Shown one piece after another: positions 52,883 to 61,596 of a DNA stretch of 64,000 bases (the first letter of the stretch is position 1; each line of letters starts with the position of its first letter). Source of the stretch: Paenibacillus lutrae (GTDB lineage Bacteria > Bacillota > Bacilli > Paenibacillales > NBRC-103111). The stretch lies in NCBI RefSeq assembly GCF_009757775.1, contig NZ_RHLK01000014.1, positions 62,001 through 126,000 of the forward strand, read 5' to 3'. Position numbers and translations under genes: made by a program. Below the pieces are notes generated by a model. It was not told the origin of the DNA and did no database searches. It worked only from the letters and a program-made list of their open reading frames with translations.

Positions 52883-53938
52883 ATGATGAAGAAAATGTTT
52901 AAGCTATCACTAATGATGATGATCGCTTTCTCACTTGTATTGGCGGGTTGCGGTAATAAGCCTAGTAACGAGGGCCAAGGACAAACTCCAGCCGGCAGCG
53001 CAGGAAACACAGGCGAAACGAAGAAATCCGAAGCGAAGATCGGAATGGTAACGGACGTAGGCGGCGTTAACGATAAGTCTTTTAACCAATCCGCTTGGGA
53101 AGCACTTGAGAAGCTCAAAAAAGAAAACGGTATTACGACGAAATATTTACAAAGTAAAGGGGATTCCGATTACGTTCCGAACCTCAACCAGTTTGTTCAG
53201 GGCAAGTATGACCTGACATGGGGAATCGGATTCGTTATTGCGGATGCGATGAAGAAAGTTGCCGACCAGAATCCGAAGTCGAACTTTGCTATTATCGATA
53301 ACGTGGTGGAAGCGCCGAACGTCCAGTCCGTGACTTTTGCCGAGCATGAAGGTTCCTACCTGGTAGGGGTTGTTGCAGGTCTGACAACGAAGACCAATAA
53401 AATCGGGTTTGTCGGCGGTATGGATATCCCGGTTATCAAACGTTTTGAAGCCGGTTTTAAAGAAGGCGTTAAGGCAGTTAATCCAGGCGCAAAAGTACTG
53501 GTCAACTATACAGGGGCATTCGATAAGCCTGACCTTGGCAAAGCGGCCGCAGCTACGATGTACAACGATGGAGCGGATATCATTTTCCACTCTTCAGGGG
53601 CTACGGGCAATGGTGTATTCAATGAAGCGAAGGATCGTGTTAAGCAGGGTAAGAAAGTATGGGTAATTGGTGTAGATAAGGACCAATCTCTGGAATTTGG
53701 CGACGACGTAACGCTGACCTCCATGGTTAAAGATGTTGAAGGAGCTGTAACCCGCTATTCCAAGCAAGTTATTGACGGTACATTCAAACCGGGCGCTCCA
53801 GTAACACTCGGTCTCAAAGATAACGGAGTAGGCCTTCCTGAGACGTCGAAGAAGAATGTGCCGGAAGATGTTCTCAAGAAAGCCGATGAGTATAAAGAGA
53901 AAATCATTAAAGGCGAAATCAAAGTCCCTGAGAAATAA
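52883..53938 (+). CDS. BMP-family substrate-binding lipoprotein
   Basis: A 351-residue lipoprotein of the BMP (Med/PnrA) family that binds nucleosides in known cases. The signal peptide ends with the lipobox LAGC (about residues 20-23), then a low-complexity linker. Family motifs are GMVTDVGGVNDKSFNQSAWE, FAIIDNVVEAPNVQSVTFAEHEGSYLVG and IIFHSSGATGNGVF with GVDKDQS. AGGGGGT precedes the ATG. It opens a four-gene operon and is followed by an attenuating hairpin, which fits a higher amount of binding protein than of the ABC parts. Confidence 0.93.
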   Translation: MMKKMFKLSLMMMIAFSLVLAGCGNKPSNEGQGQTPAGSAGNTGETKKSEAKIGMVTDVGGVNDKSFNQSAWEALEKLKKENGITTKYLQSKGDSDYVPNLNQFVQGKYDLTWGIGFVIADAMKKVADQNPKSNFAIIDNVVEAPNVQSVTFAEHEGSYLVGVVAGLTTKTNKIGFVGGMDIPVIKRFEAGFKEGVKAVNPGAKVLVNYTGAFDKPDLGKAAAATMYNDGADIIFHSSGATGNGVFNEAKDRVKQGKKVWVIGVDKDQSLEFGDDVTLTSMVKDVEGAVTRYSKQVIDGTFKPGAPVTLGLKDNGVGLPETSKKNVPEDVLKKADEYKEKIIKGEIKVPEK

Positions 53939-53977
53939 GAACGGAATTCAAGATCGTTGTTTATGCAAGGACCCTAC

Positions 53978-54027
53978 AACAAGGCTGGTTGATTAACTGG
54001 CCTTGTTCTTACTTTTCAGGCTTTTTT
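53978..54027 (+). terminator. Intercistronic hairpin, possible attenuator
   Basis: AACAAGGCTGG and CTGGCCTTGTT can pair (11 bp with two wobbles). A T-run (TTTTTTT) follows only after a 12-base gap, so partial termination or RNA protection is likely. Confidence 0.5.
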
Positions 54028-54055
54028 TATACTAACCTTCAGTAAGGGTGATCTC

Positions 54056-55591
54056 ATGAGTGCAGCAACCCCTGTCGTTGAGTTAAAGCAAATTACTAAG
54101 CGCTTTCCCGGCATCGTCGCCAATGACTCCATCAGTTTGAAGCTACACAAAGGGGAGATCCATGCCCTGCTGGGCGAGAACGGTGCTGGTAAATCAACGC
54201 TGATGAATATTTTGTTCGGGCTTTATCACCCGGATGAAGGTTCGATCGAAGTCGGCGGGAAACAAGTGCGAATTGACAGCCCTAACCGGGCGATTGAGCT
54301 GGGAATCGGCATGGTCCATCAGCATTTCAAGCTGGTACAGCCATTTACCGTCACTGAAAACATCATACTTGGCATGGAGCCGAGAAAAGGCATCAATATT
54401 GACTACAAGTATGCCGCTAAGCAGGTACAGAAGCTATCCGAACAATATGGTCTTCAAGTTAATCCCCATGCCCGAATACAAGACATCTCGGTCGGTATGC
54501 AGCAGCGCGTCGAAATTGTGAAGACGCTTTATCGCGGAGCGGATATTCTGATTTTTGATGAACCGACGGCGGTTCTGACTCCTCAGGAAATCGCTGAATT
54601 GATGGTTATTATGAAAAGGCTGGTTGCCGAAGGCAAATCGATTATCCTGATTACGCACAAGCTCAAAGAAATTATGCAGTTATCCGATATCGTTACGATT
54701 ATCCGCAGAGGGAAAGTGGTGGATACCGTTAAGACGTCCGAAACTACGACCCGGGAGCTGGCTGAGAAAATGGTTGGCCGAAGCGTTTCCTTCAAAGTGG
54801 ACAAGAAGCCGGCCGAACCGGCGGATCCCGTCCTTCAGGCAGATAACCTTACGGCCAAATCCCAAAGCGGCATTCCGATCCTTCAGGGGCTTTCTTTTGA
54901 TGTGAAAGCAGGTGAAATTCTCGGAATTGCGGGTGTGGACGGCAACGGCCAGAGCGAGCTGATCGAGGCCCTGACGGGTCTCAGGAGAATCGATGGCGGT
55001 TCGATCCGGCTTCTGGGCAAAGACATTACAAACCAGTCTCCGAGGCAGATCTCGGAAGCAGGCGTGTCCCACATCCCGGAAGACCGGCACAAACACGGTC
55101 TCGTCCTGGATTTTACGATGAGTGAGAATATGGTGCTGCAGACGTATTATAAGCCTGCCTTTAACCGAGGCGGGTTCCTCAATTTCGATGCAATCGAGAA
55201 ACAGGCGTCGCGCCTGATTGAGGCGTTCGACGTCCGCACGCCAAGCACTCAGACGAAGGCCCGGTCCTTATCCGGCGGTAATCAGCAGAAAGCGATTATT
55301 GCACGTGAAATCGACCGGAATCCGGATCTACTGATTGCGGCGCAGCCCACTCGCGGGTTGGATGTAGGCGCGATTGAATTTGTTCACAAGCAGCTGATAG
55401 CCCAGCGGGATCAAGGCAAAGCGGTGCTGCTGATCTCTTTTGAGCTCGATGAGATTCTGAATGTTTCGGACCGGATTGCGGTCATCTACGAAGGACAAAT
55501 TGTCGGCGAAGTGAAGCCGGAGGAAACGAACGATCAAGAGCTTGGCCTGATGATGGCCGGCAGTATGAAGCGGGGAGGTGCGGCCACATGA
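54056..55591 (+). CDS. Nucleoside-type ABC transporter, double ATPase (NupA-like)
   Basis: A 511-residue protein with two ABC domains. The first has Walker A GENGAGKSTLMN, signature ISVGMQQRVEIVKTL and Walker B ILIFDEPTAVLTP. The second has a degenerate GVDGNGQSEL at its nucleotide loop, signature LSGGNQQKAIIARE and LLIAAQPTRGLD without the catalytic Glu. That asymmetry is usual for this family (RbsA/YufO type). TAAGGGTGAT precedes the ATG. It overlaps the next gene by four bases. It powers the two permeases that follow. Confidence 0.94.
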   Translation: MSAATPVVELKQITKRFPGIVANDSISLKLHKGEIHALLGENGAGKSTLMNILFGLYHPDEGSIEVGGKQVRIDSPNRAIELGIGMVHQHFKLVQPFTVTENIILGMEPRKGINIDYKYAAKQVQKLSEQYGLQVNPHARIQDISVGMQQRVEIVKTLYRGADILIFDEPTAVLTPQEIAELMVIMKRLVAEGKSIILITHKLKEIMQLSDIVTIIRRGKVVDTVKTSETTTRELAEKMVGRSVSFKVDKKPAEPADPVLQADNLTAKSQSGIPILQGLSFDVKAGEILGIAGVDGNGQSELIEALTGLRRIDGGSIRLLGKDITNQSPRQISEAGVSHIPEDRHKHGLVLDFTMSENMVLQTYYKPAFNRGGFLNFDAIEKQASRLIEAFDVRTPSTQTKARSLSGGNQQKAIIAREIDRNPDLLIAAQPTRGLDVGAIEFVHKQLIAQRDQGKAVLLISFELDEILNVSDRIAVIYEGQIVGEVKPEETNDQELGLMMAGSMKRGGAAT

Positions 55592-56667
55592 ATAAAGTGA
55601 TGAAATTTTTTATGCGGGATTCCGCTATTGTTCCCCTTGTCGCCATTCTGCTCGGCTTTTTGTTCGGGGCTATCGTGATGCTGATGGGCGGATACAATCC
55701 GATTGCAGCTTATTCTTCCCTGTTTTCGCGTGTATTCGGGAATATGTATGACTTCGGAGAGACCTTGCGTGAAATCACTCCGCTTATCATGACCGGTCTC
55801 GCGGTTGCTTTCGCGTTTCGCTCGGGACTGTTTAACATCGGCGGAGAAGGGCAATTTATCGTCGGCATGACGGGAGCTTCTTTCGTGGGCATTAAGCTGG
55901 CGGGTCTTCCCGCTATCATTCATGCACCGCTTGCCATTATCGTAGGCGCCCTTCTTGGCGGCCTATGGGCGGCGATTGCCGGATATTTGAAGGCAAAAAG
56001 AGGCGTCAATGAGGTGATAACCACCATCATGCTGAACTGGATCGCACTCTATCTGGCCAATTACACCGTTAACAATTTTCTGCTTCTTGAAGGCCAGCAG
56101 CGTTCCGTGGATGTTCAGCCGTCGGCATCCATCGCGCTCGTAGGGCTGTCCGGTTTCTTCGATAATGCGCGTCTTCACTGGGGAACCATTATCGCGGTAT
56201 TCGCGGCCTTGTTCTTCTATTTCTTCCTCTGGAAGACCAAGCAGGGCTATGAGCTCCGGGCTGTCGGCCAGAATACGCATGCCGCTGAGTACGCCGGAAT
56301 GAACGTCAACAAGAATATCGTGAAGGCGATGTTCATCAGCGGGATGTTTGCCGGTCTGGCCGGTGTGTTCGAAGTACTGGGTGTATTCCAGTACCAGACG
56401 GTTATGCCGGCTTCTCCGGGCTACGGGTTTGACGGCGTTGCCGTTGCGCTTCTCGGCCTGACTCATCCGTTCGGCGTTCTGCTGGCCGCGGCGCTGTTCG
56501 GAATTCTGACTTATGGGTCAGCGGGTATGAGTTTCGGGGCGGACGTGCCGCCGGAGCTGATCCGGATCGTCATCGGTTCCATCATTTTCTTCGTAGCGGC
56601 ACAAGGAATCGTGCGCTGGATTATTGCCCCTCTCTATTTCAAACGCAAGAAAGAGAAGGTGGTATAG
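55588..56667 (+). CDS. Nucleoside-type ABC permease (NupB-like)
   Basis: A 359-residue membrane protein with eight to ten hydrophobic segments of the branched-chain/nucleoside permease family. It shows TPLIMTGLAVAFAFRSGLFNIGGEGQF (shortened here: TGLAVAFAFRSGLFNIGGEG) and GYELRAVGQNTHAAEYAGMN, the coupling helix region. It starts within the stop of the ATPase gene (ATGA overlap) and abuts the second permease. Both permeases form the channel. Confidence 0.93.
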   Translation: MNKVMKFFMRDSAIVPLVAILLGFLFGAIVMLMGGYNPIAAYSSLFSRVFGNMYDFGETLREITPLIMTGLAVAFAFRSGLFNIGGEGQFIVGMTGASFVGIKLAGLPAIIHAPLAIIVGALLGGLWAAIAGYLKAKRGVNEVITTIMLNWIALYLANYTVNNFLLLEGQQRSVDVQPSASIALVGLSGFFDNARLHWGTIIAVFAALFFYFFLWKTKQGYELRAVGQNTHAAEYAGMNVNKNIVKAMFISGMFAGLAGVFEVLGVFQYQTVMPASPGYGFDGVAVALLGLTHPFGVLLAAALFGILTYGSAGMSFGADVPPELIRIVIGSIIFFVAAQGIVRWIIAPLYFKRKKEKVV

Positions 56668-57627
56668 ATGGATCTCGTGATTCTGGGCCAAATCATTAAC
56701 ACGACGCTTGTCTTCTCAACAGCGCTCATCTTCGCGGCGCTCGGAGGTATTTTCTCCGAACGTTCCGGGGTAACGAATATCGGGCTGGAAGGTCTGATGA
56801 TAGCCGGAGCTTTCGCCTCAGCCGTCAGTACGTTCTATGCGCAGGAAGCCGGAATGGGCAGCATGTCCCCGTGGGTCGGCCTTATCGCCGCACTGGTATT
56901 CGGGACCTTGTTTTCCTTGATCCACGCGGTAGCGACCATTACCTTCAAATCGGATCAGGTCATCAGCGGTGTCGTCATCAACTTCCTGGCAGCCGGTACG
57001 ACGGTTTATCTGGTCAAGCTGCTCTTTGAAGGAGCGGGCCAGACGGAGACACTGACAGAAGTATTCGGCAAATGGGCCATTCCGTACCTGTCGGACATTC
57101 CCATAATCGGCTATGGCATCTTTACCGCCTATCCGACTACCTACATCGCGCTGATTCTGGTGGCCGTGTCCTACTATGTCTTGTTCAAGACGCCGTTCGG
57201 TCTCCGTCTCCGTTCTGTAGGAGAGCATCCGAGTGCGGCTGATACGGTCGGGGTCAAAGTACTGCGTATGCGTTACATCGGCGTTATGCTGAGCGGAGCA
57301 CTAGCTGGTCTTGGCGGAGCAACGATAGCACTGACTACGACCAGTAACTTCTCGCATAACACCATCTCAGGCCAAGGATACATCGCCTTAGCTGCGATGA
57401 TCTTCGGTAAATGGCATCCGGTCGGGGCCCTTGGAGCAGCGGTTTTCTTCGGTCTCTCCCAGGCTATCCGCAACTACGTGCAGCTGTTTGCCTGGTCGCA
57501 GAACATACCGCAGGAATTCATCTTCATGCTCCCGTATGTGCTGACGATTCTCGTTCTCGCCGGTGCTGTCGGCCGGGCTTACCCGCCTTCTGCACTTGGA
57601 GAACCGTACGATCCGGGTAAACGTTAA
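56668..57627 (+). CDS. Nucleoside-type ABC permease (NupC-like)
   Basis: A 319-residue partner permease with about eight to nine hydrophobic segments. Motifs include SALIFAALGGIFSERSGVTN, with GVTNIGLEGLMIAGAF, and LRLRSVGEHPSAADTVGVKV. It begins directly after the stop of the first permease (no gap). A strong terminator ends the operon. Its members together should import nucleosides, by comparison with BmpA-NupABC of B. subtilis and lactococci; the actual substrate is inferred. Confidence 0.93.
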   Translation: MDLVILGQIINTTLVFSTALIFAALGGIFSERSGVTNIGLEGLMIAGAFASAVSTFYAQEAGMGSMSPWVGLIAALVFGTLFSLIHAVATITFKSDQVISGVVINFLAAGTTVYLVKLLFEGAGQTETLTEVFGKWAIPYLSDIPIIGYGIFTAYPTTYIALILVAVSYYVLFKTPFGLRLRSVGEHPSAADTVGVKVLRMRYIGVMLSGALAGLGGATIALTTTSNFSHNTISGQGYIALAAMIFGKWHPVGALGAAVFFGLSQAIRNYVQLFAWSQNIPQEFIFMLPYVLTILVLAGAVGRAYPPSALGEPYDPGKR

Positions 57628-57677
57628 GGGTTGTATTCACTTTTTTATTGATAGGACAGCAGGCGGAAACCGCACAG

Positions 57678-57718
57678 AAAAGATGACTTCTGATTTATCA
57701 GAAGTCATCTTTTTAATA
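57678..57718 (+). terminator. Terminator of the BMP operon
   Basis: AAAAGATGACTTCTGA and TCAGAAGTCATCTTTT pair perfectly (16 bp), followed by T residues. It may also work on the opposite strand for the converging operon. Confidence 0.9.
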
Positions 57719-57789
57719 TCCGCAGCTTCTATTAATTCGCTGGCAGCGTCTTTTCTGGAAGATTCCTGTTCATCCGTGTTGCCATATCG

Positions 57790-58137
57790 CTAGTGCAGGG
57801 TACTGAAATTAATGTAGACATATCCGAAGCAAGCTGCATTTATTAAAAATGTGATTCCGGCTGCGATAAGAATGCCTTGAAAAACGCCTGTCTTCCCTTT
57901 AACGTGAGAAATAATGAGCAGTGGTATGACATAGACGAGCTGAACAATACCTATGCCCAGATATAGAGGTGCGGCAATCAACCAGATGAGATGACAGGCG
58001 GCAACCCAGCCGATTCCTACCGCAACCTGACTACCCTTCCATGGTTGATGAGGATGGGGAGGTTGAGCCTCTCCTGAATCCGGCAGAGCAGAGGATGATT
58101 CCCCGGGGACTGACGATTCGTTCTTATTCTCCGTCAT
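57790..58137 (-). CDS. Small membrane protein, third gene of the Lgt-like/radical SAM operon
   Basis: A 115-residue protein. The first 35 residues are hydrophilic and Pro/Ser/Glu-rich. Three hydrophobic segments follow (about 37-56, 58-78, 86-110), with a small basic loop HVKGKTG between the last two. It starts inside the stop of the radical SAM gene (four-base overlap, ATGA), so translation is coupled and a shared job is likely. No family was recognised. It might anchor or assist the radical SAM enzyme at the membrane; that is inference from position only. Confidence 0.7.
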   Translation of the reverse strand: MTENKNESSVPGESSSALPDSGEAQPPHPHQPWKGSQVAVGIGWVAACHLIWLIAAPLYLGIGIVQLVYVIPLLIISHVKGKTGVFQGILIAAGITFLINAACFGYVYINFSTLH

Positions 58138-59546
58138 CTTAAGCCTCCTGTCTCCGCACGCAGCCCCTCCAGAATCTCCTCCCGGCCATCCCGGTAAAAA
58201 AGATTATAAGTATCGAAAGGAATTATTCTTCCGTCAGGGTGGGCGATGTGTACACATGATTTCTTGACGGACCGCACATCAAAATTATAAGGATCGAGAA
58301 ACTGCATAATGAGCACGCGAAACACATTGTCATATCCGATATGCTCCGGCACAGCTACAGAAGGCAGGCAGCAGAGCAGATTTTTCAGCGACAAGGCGGA
58401 TGAAGAAGGGGAGTGCGCGGTGGAGAATAATTCGAACACTTGTTCCTTCAAAGTCTGATCCTGCTCGAATACAATCGTGTTGCGGCCGCCGTCCAGCAGA
58501 ATCTGAGGATCGATCAAGCCGGTTAACGGAATGGCCCCTCCGCCGAGTTTCAGGGCATAACCCATAGCCAGGCAATCAGGATGACAAGGAACCGGAATGA
58601 TATCTTCCGGCTGGAATAGACCGGACTGTTCGATAATGAGCCGGCGCACTTCACTCAGTGTGAGCCGGTCCGTCGCGGGATCGAACGATTCCGTCCGTCC
58701 GGCGGCTTGAATGGGCTGGAAGGTGACGCCCCGGACGGATGGCTGCTGAAGCCCATACCGGATAATGTCGCCCACTTCGCGGTCATTAAGCCCCTTTTTG
58801 AGCGTAACGACGAGTGTGGTTGAGATATTGAACTCATTTAAATGCTCAATGGCACGCTGCCGCACCTCTCTTAGATCAGCTCCACGCAGCTCGCGCAATG
58901 CTTCTTCTTCAAAACTGTCAAATTGAAGATAGAGTTCAAAGCCCGGCATATAAGCAGCAAGCTTGCGGACGAATTCGCGGTCTCTTGCTATCCGCAGTCC
59001 ATTCGTATTCACCATGAGATGCTTGATTGGCTTTGTTTTGGCCAAATCCAGAATTTCAAAAAACTGAGGATGTATCGTCGGTTCTCCTCCGCTGATCTGG
59101 ACGATATCCGGCTCCTCTTCATTGCAGACGACCGCATCCAGCATAGCCTCGATTTGTTCAAGCGAACGCCACGTTTCACGCTTGGGCGAGGATTCTGCAT
59201 AGCAGATCGGACACTGCAGATTGCACTTGTCCGTGACCTCGATGAGAGTCAGGCAGCTGTGCTGCTCATGATCGGGACACAGACCGCAGTCATAAGGACA
59301 GCCATAGCGTATGGGTGTGTTCCAGCGCTGCGGCATTTCCGCAGGTTTAAGAAATTCACGGCAGCGCTTGTAATAGTCCACGTCATCGGAGATAAGCACT
59401 TTTTCACGGCCGTGATGTCCGCAATATTTTAATAAATACACATTCTCATCTTCAATAATTACTTTTGCCTCTACTTTTCGAAGACATTGGGAGCATATGC
59501 TGTTAGTCAGTTCATAGAACACGTAAGAACGATTTTTGATAGGCAT
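58134..59546 (-). CDS. Radical SAM enzyme of the MJ0619/tetraether-synthase-like group (COG1964)
   Basis: A 470-residue iron-sulfur enzyme. The radical SAM cluster motif is Cys108-x3-Cys112-x2-Cys115 (CNLQCPICYA), and GGEP lies at 153-156 for SAM binding. Before it are an N-terminal Cys18/Cys21/Cys42 plus His44 set, possibly a rubredoxin-like or zinc site, and Cys83/Cys87/Cys90/Cys98 in GCPYDCGLCPDHEQHSC. A further pair, Cys321 and Cys325 (VPCHPDC), lies near the C-terminal third. This arrangement is that of the COG1964 group, which includes archaeal MJ0619 (pterin methylation) and tetraether lipid synthase. It starts 3 bases after the Lgt-like gene. The reaction here is unknown. Confidence 0.85.
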   Translation of the reverse strand: MPIKNRSYVFYELTNSICSQCLRKVEAKVIIEDENVYLLKYCGHHGREKVLISDDVDYYKRCREFLKPAEMPQRWNTPIRYGCPYDCGLCPDHEQHSCLTLIEVTDKCNLQCPICYAESSPKRETWRSLEQIEAMLDAVVCNEEEPDIVQISGGEPTIHPQFFEILDLAKTKPIKHLMVNTNGLRIARDREFVRKLAAYMPGFELYLQFDSFEEEALRELRGADLREVRQRAIEHLNEFNISTTLVVTLKKGLNDREVGDIIRYGLQQPSVRGVTFQPIQAAGRTESFDPATDRLTLSEVRRLIIEQSGLFQPEDIIPVPCHPDCLAMGYALKLGGGAIPLTGLIDPQILLDGGRNTIVFEQDQTLKEQVFELFSTAHSPSSSALSLKNLLCCLPSVAVPEHIGYDNVFRVLIMQFLDPYNFDVRSVKKSCVHIAHPDGRIIPFDTYNLFYRDGREEILEGLRAETGGLR

Positions 59547-59549
59547 AAG

Positions 59550-60326
59550 TTACATTCCTTTCCGGATCATAGAAGCTGGTCGGATGAATTTTCGGCGGAA
59601 CAGGAAAGCGTAGTACAGCATCCCGGCAGCACAGGCAAGCTGGATATTGTTCAATCCCGCGTAAGGGTGAGGTGTGGGTTTAATAAAATCTACCCCAAAG
59701 CGGAACAGGAGGTAACTGCTCATAAATAGCATAAACAGGACTCCATCCGGCAGTTGAAGCCGGCCCTTTCTTGTACGCGCTTTCAATACGGCGAGGACTA
59801 TGCCTAGCACAAGCAGGCAAGCTATTTCATACAGCTGAGTCGGATGGCGGAGAATGCCGTCGCCGAAATCTACTCCGGTAATCCAGCCCGTTGCTGTTCC
59901 ATAGGTATGATCGTCAAGGCCGGTGAGGAAGCAGCCGATCCGCCCGATCATCATCCCGGCAATAAGCGGAAGAGCCATATCATCTCCGGTAGACAGCGTG
60001 TGACCCAATCGTTTCTTGGTCCACTCGACTCCAATCAGCCCTCCGAGCAGCCCGCCTACAATGGTTTTTCCCTCTAAAAGATACGGAAGGTCATTCCAGT
60101 GTGCAAGAGTCATGCCAGGGTCTTCGAACCAGTAGAGAATTTTAGAGCCTGCTGCTGCGCCGAGAATGGCACCTGTCAGAATCCAGATGGCTTGGCTGGG
60201 AGGCATCTTTTCTTTACTGCGGGTATAGAGGTACAGCCGGAAACCGATGAAATAAGCGAGTGCTTCAAAGAAAAGATGAGGATGTATTTCGATAAATCCG
60301 ATGTTTACGTATACGGGAAAACCCAT
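59550..60326 (-). CDS. Lgt-family membrane protein, divergent paralogue of prolipoprotein diacylglyceryl transferase
   Basis: A 258-residue membrane protein with about seven hydrophobic segments and the Lgt fold pattern. It keeps the Arg of GRIG (E. coli Arg143), the RHPTQLYE motif and the Arg of LFRFGVDF (Arg239). It lacks several Lgt residues: the HGG of the active loop reads VGG (GKTIVGGLLGG), and the signature GRxGNFxNxE reads GRIGCFLTGLDD. True Lgt activity is therefore doubtful. The ATG at 60326 has AGGGAGG 5 bases upstream. It heads a tight operon with a radical SAM enzyme (3-base gap) and a small membrane protein. A lipid substrate is a reasonable inference. Confidence 0.85.
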   Translation of the reverse strand: MGFPVYVNIGFIEIHPHLFFEALAYFIGFRLYLYTRSKEKMPPSQAIWILTGAILGAAAGSKILYWFEDPGMTLAHWNDLPYLLEGKTIVGGLLGGLIGVEWTKKRLGHTLSTGDDMALPLIAGMMIGRIGCFLTGLDDHTYGTATGWITGVDFGDGILRHPTQLYEIACLLVLGIVLAVLKARTRKGRLQLPDGVLFMLFMSSYLLFRFGVDFIKPTPHPYAGLNNIQLACAAGMLYYAFLFRRKFIRPASMIRKGM

Positions 60327-60353
60327 AATATCCTCCCTTGTATTAGTAGGTAA

Positions 60354-60362
60354 ATTATACCA
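60354..60362 (-). promoter_or_regulatory. Extended -10 of the Lgt-like/radical SAM operon
   Basis: On the minus strand TGGTATAAT (60362-60354) is a perfect extended -10 (TGnTATAAT), 28 bases before the ATG. No good -35 is at the usual spacing, which is acceptable for an extended -10. Confidence 0.6.
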
Positions 60363-60557
60363 CACAATCTATTTGTCTAATAAATAACAGGTTATATGTA
60401 CGAATACGGACCGTATATAAGCAGGAAGGTCTAATTAAGGGCGAAAAAGAACTGAGTTTAGTGAATAAGTAAGATATAAATAATTAGGGAGGTTTGAATA
60501 AAGTATAAGAGCATTGGAAGGATGAAAAGAACCTGTATGAATATTGATTATGGCATA

Positions 60558-60604
60558 CGATAAAGAAGTGTCCCCTATAAGAAACTAAGGACACTTCTTT
60601 TATT
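60558..60604 (-). terminator. Terminator of the manganese catalase gene
   Basis: AAAGAAGTGTCC and GGACACTTCTTT pair perfectly (12 bp), with T residues following on the minus strand. Confidence 0.8.
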
Positions 60605-60612
60605 AATCTTGC

Positions 60613-61452
60613 CTATTTATCGCTAGTTTTACCATCTAAATCATGATGAAGTTCCGTCGCCGGGATTTTAGGTTCATATATTTGTCCCTTTGGTACAGGA
60701 TTAGCTAAATATACATAATTTCCGGTTCCATCTGGTGCAGTTCCTGTAGCCCAAAGACCTTCTCCAGATTCGGTTCCTTCGGATAGATTCCAGAATTCAT
60801 AGGCTTCCGGTTGTGATTCCTTCTCTGCTGCTGGAGGGAAGGAGGCAGGAACCACCACTCCATTTTTCTCTTCTAATTCTTGAATGGCTGCCATCCATTG
60901 ATATTGATGATAACGATCCCTGGCAAGCATTTTGCGGAAGGTTGCGCGAACGCCCTCATCAGTTGTCATGTGATAAAGTCTGGCCACCTGTAATCTTCCT
61001 TGGCTTTCAGCGTGAAGGTTGGAACGCATGTCAGCGAGTAAATTACCGCTTGCTATAATGTATGATCCGTTCCAAGGCACTCCATTTGAATTCGTTGGCA
61101 ATCCGCCAAGGCCGCTTACCAACAAGTGCTGAGGATTTATTCCACCCATAATAGCTGCTGTTACAGGGTCTTTAGCTGCTTCTTGTTGATCCTCAGGAGT
61201 AGCCCCATCAAGTAATTGGCTTATTAAAGCGCATAGCATCTCAACATGTCCAATTTCTTCGGTACCAATATCCATAAGCATATCTTTATATTTTTCTTCC
61301 CCACGACAATTAAATCCTTGGAAAAGATATTGCATCATTACTGTCATTTCCCCAAACTGTCCTCCAAGAATCTCCTGGACCTGTTTGGCGAATAGTGGGT
61401 CTGGACGGTCTACTTTCACTTCAAATTGCAATTCTTTTTGATGACGAAACAT
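60613..61452 (-). CDS. Manganese catalase
   Basis: A 279-residue dimanganese catalase that breaks down hydrogen peroxide. The metal-binding ferritin-like bundle shows GGQFGEMTVMMQYLFQGFNC (Glu ligand), GTEEIGHVEMLCALI (Glu and His ligands), LLADMRSNLHAESQGRLQVARLY (shortened: DMRSNLHAESQGRLQVARL) and DEGVRATFRKMLARDRYHQY. All ligand positions look intact, and the length fits KatN/YdbD types. GGAGG lies upstream of the ATG. This gene and its flanks (about 60.4-61.5 kb) are visibly more A/T-rich than their neighbours. No regulator site was recognised. In spore formers such enzymes are often found in the coat, but nothing here shows that. Confidence 0.93.
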   Translation of the reverse strand: MFRHQKELQFEVKVDRPDPLFAKQVQEILGGQFGEMTVMMQYLFQGFNCRGEEKYKDMLMDIGTEEIGHVEMLCALISQLLDGATPEDQQEAAKDPVTAAIMGGINPQHLLVSGLGGLPTNSNGVPWNGSYIIASGNLLADMRSNLHAESQGRLQVARLYHMTTDEGVRATFRKMLARDRYHQYQWMAAIQELEEKNGVVVPASFPPAAEKESQPEAYEFWNLSEGTESGEGLWATGTAPDGTGNYVYLANPVPKGQIYEPKIPATELHHDLDGKTSDK

Positions 61453-61596
61453 GAGATTTCATTCCTCCTACACATATAAATTTAAAATAATAGTAGATAC
61501 ATATATAACCGTTTTTGAGATAATTAAAAACACCCTAACAGCCCCTGATGAACACCGGACGATACGGATTCTTTGTTTCATCGGGATCTGAAAGTT

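Noticed and set aside
59550-60326. Housekeeping lgt
   Set aside because: Key active-site positions are changed and the operon context (radical SAM enzyme) is not that of lgt, which usually lies with hprK or similar genes.
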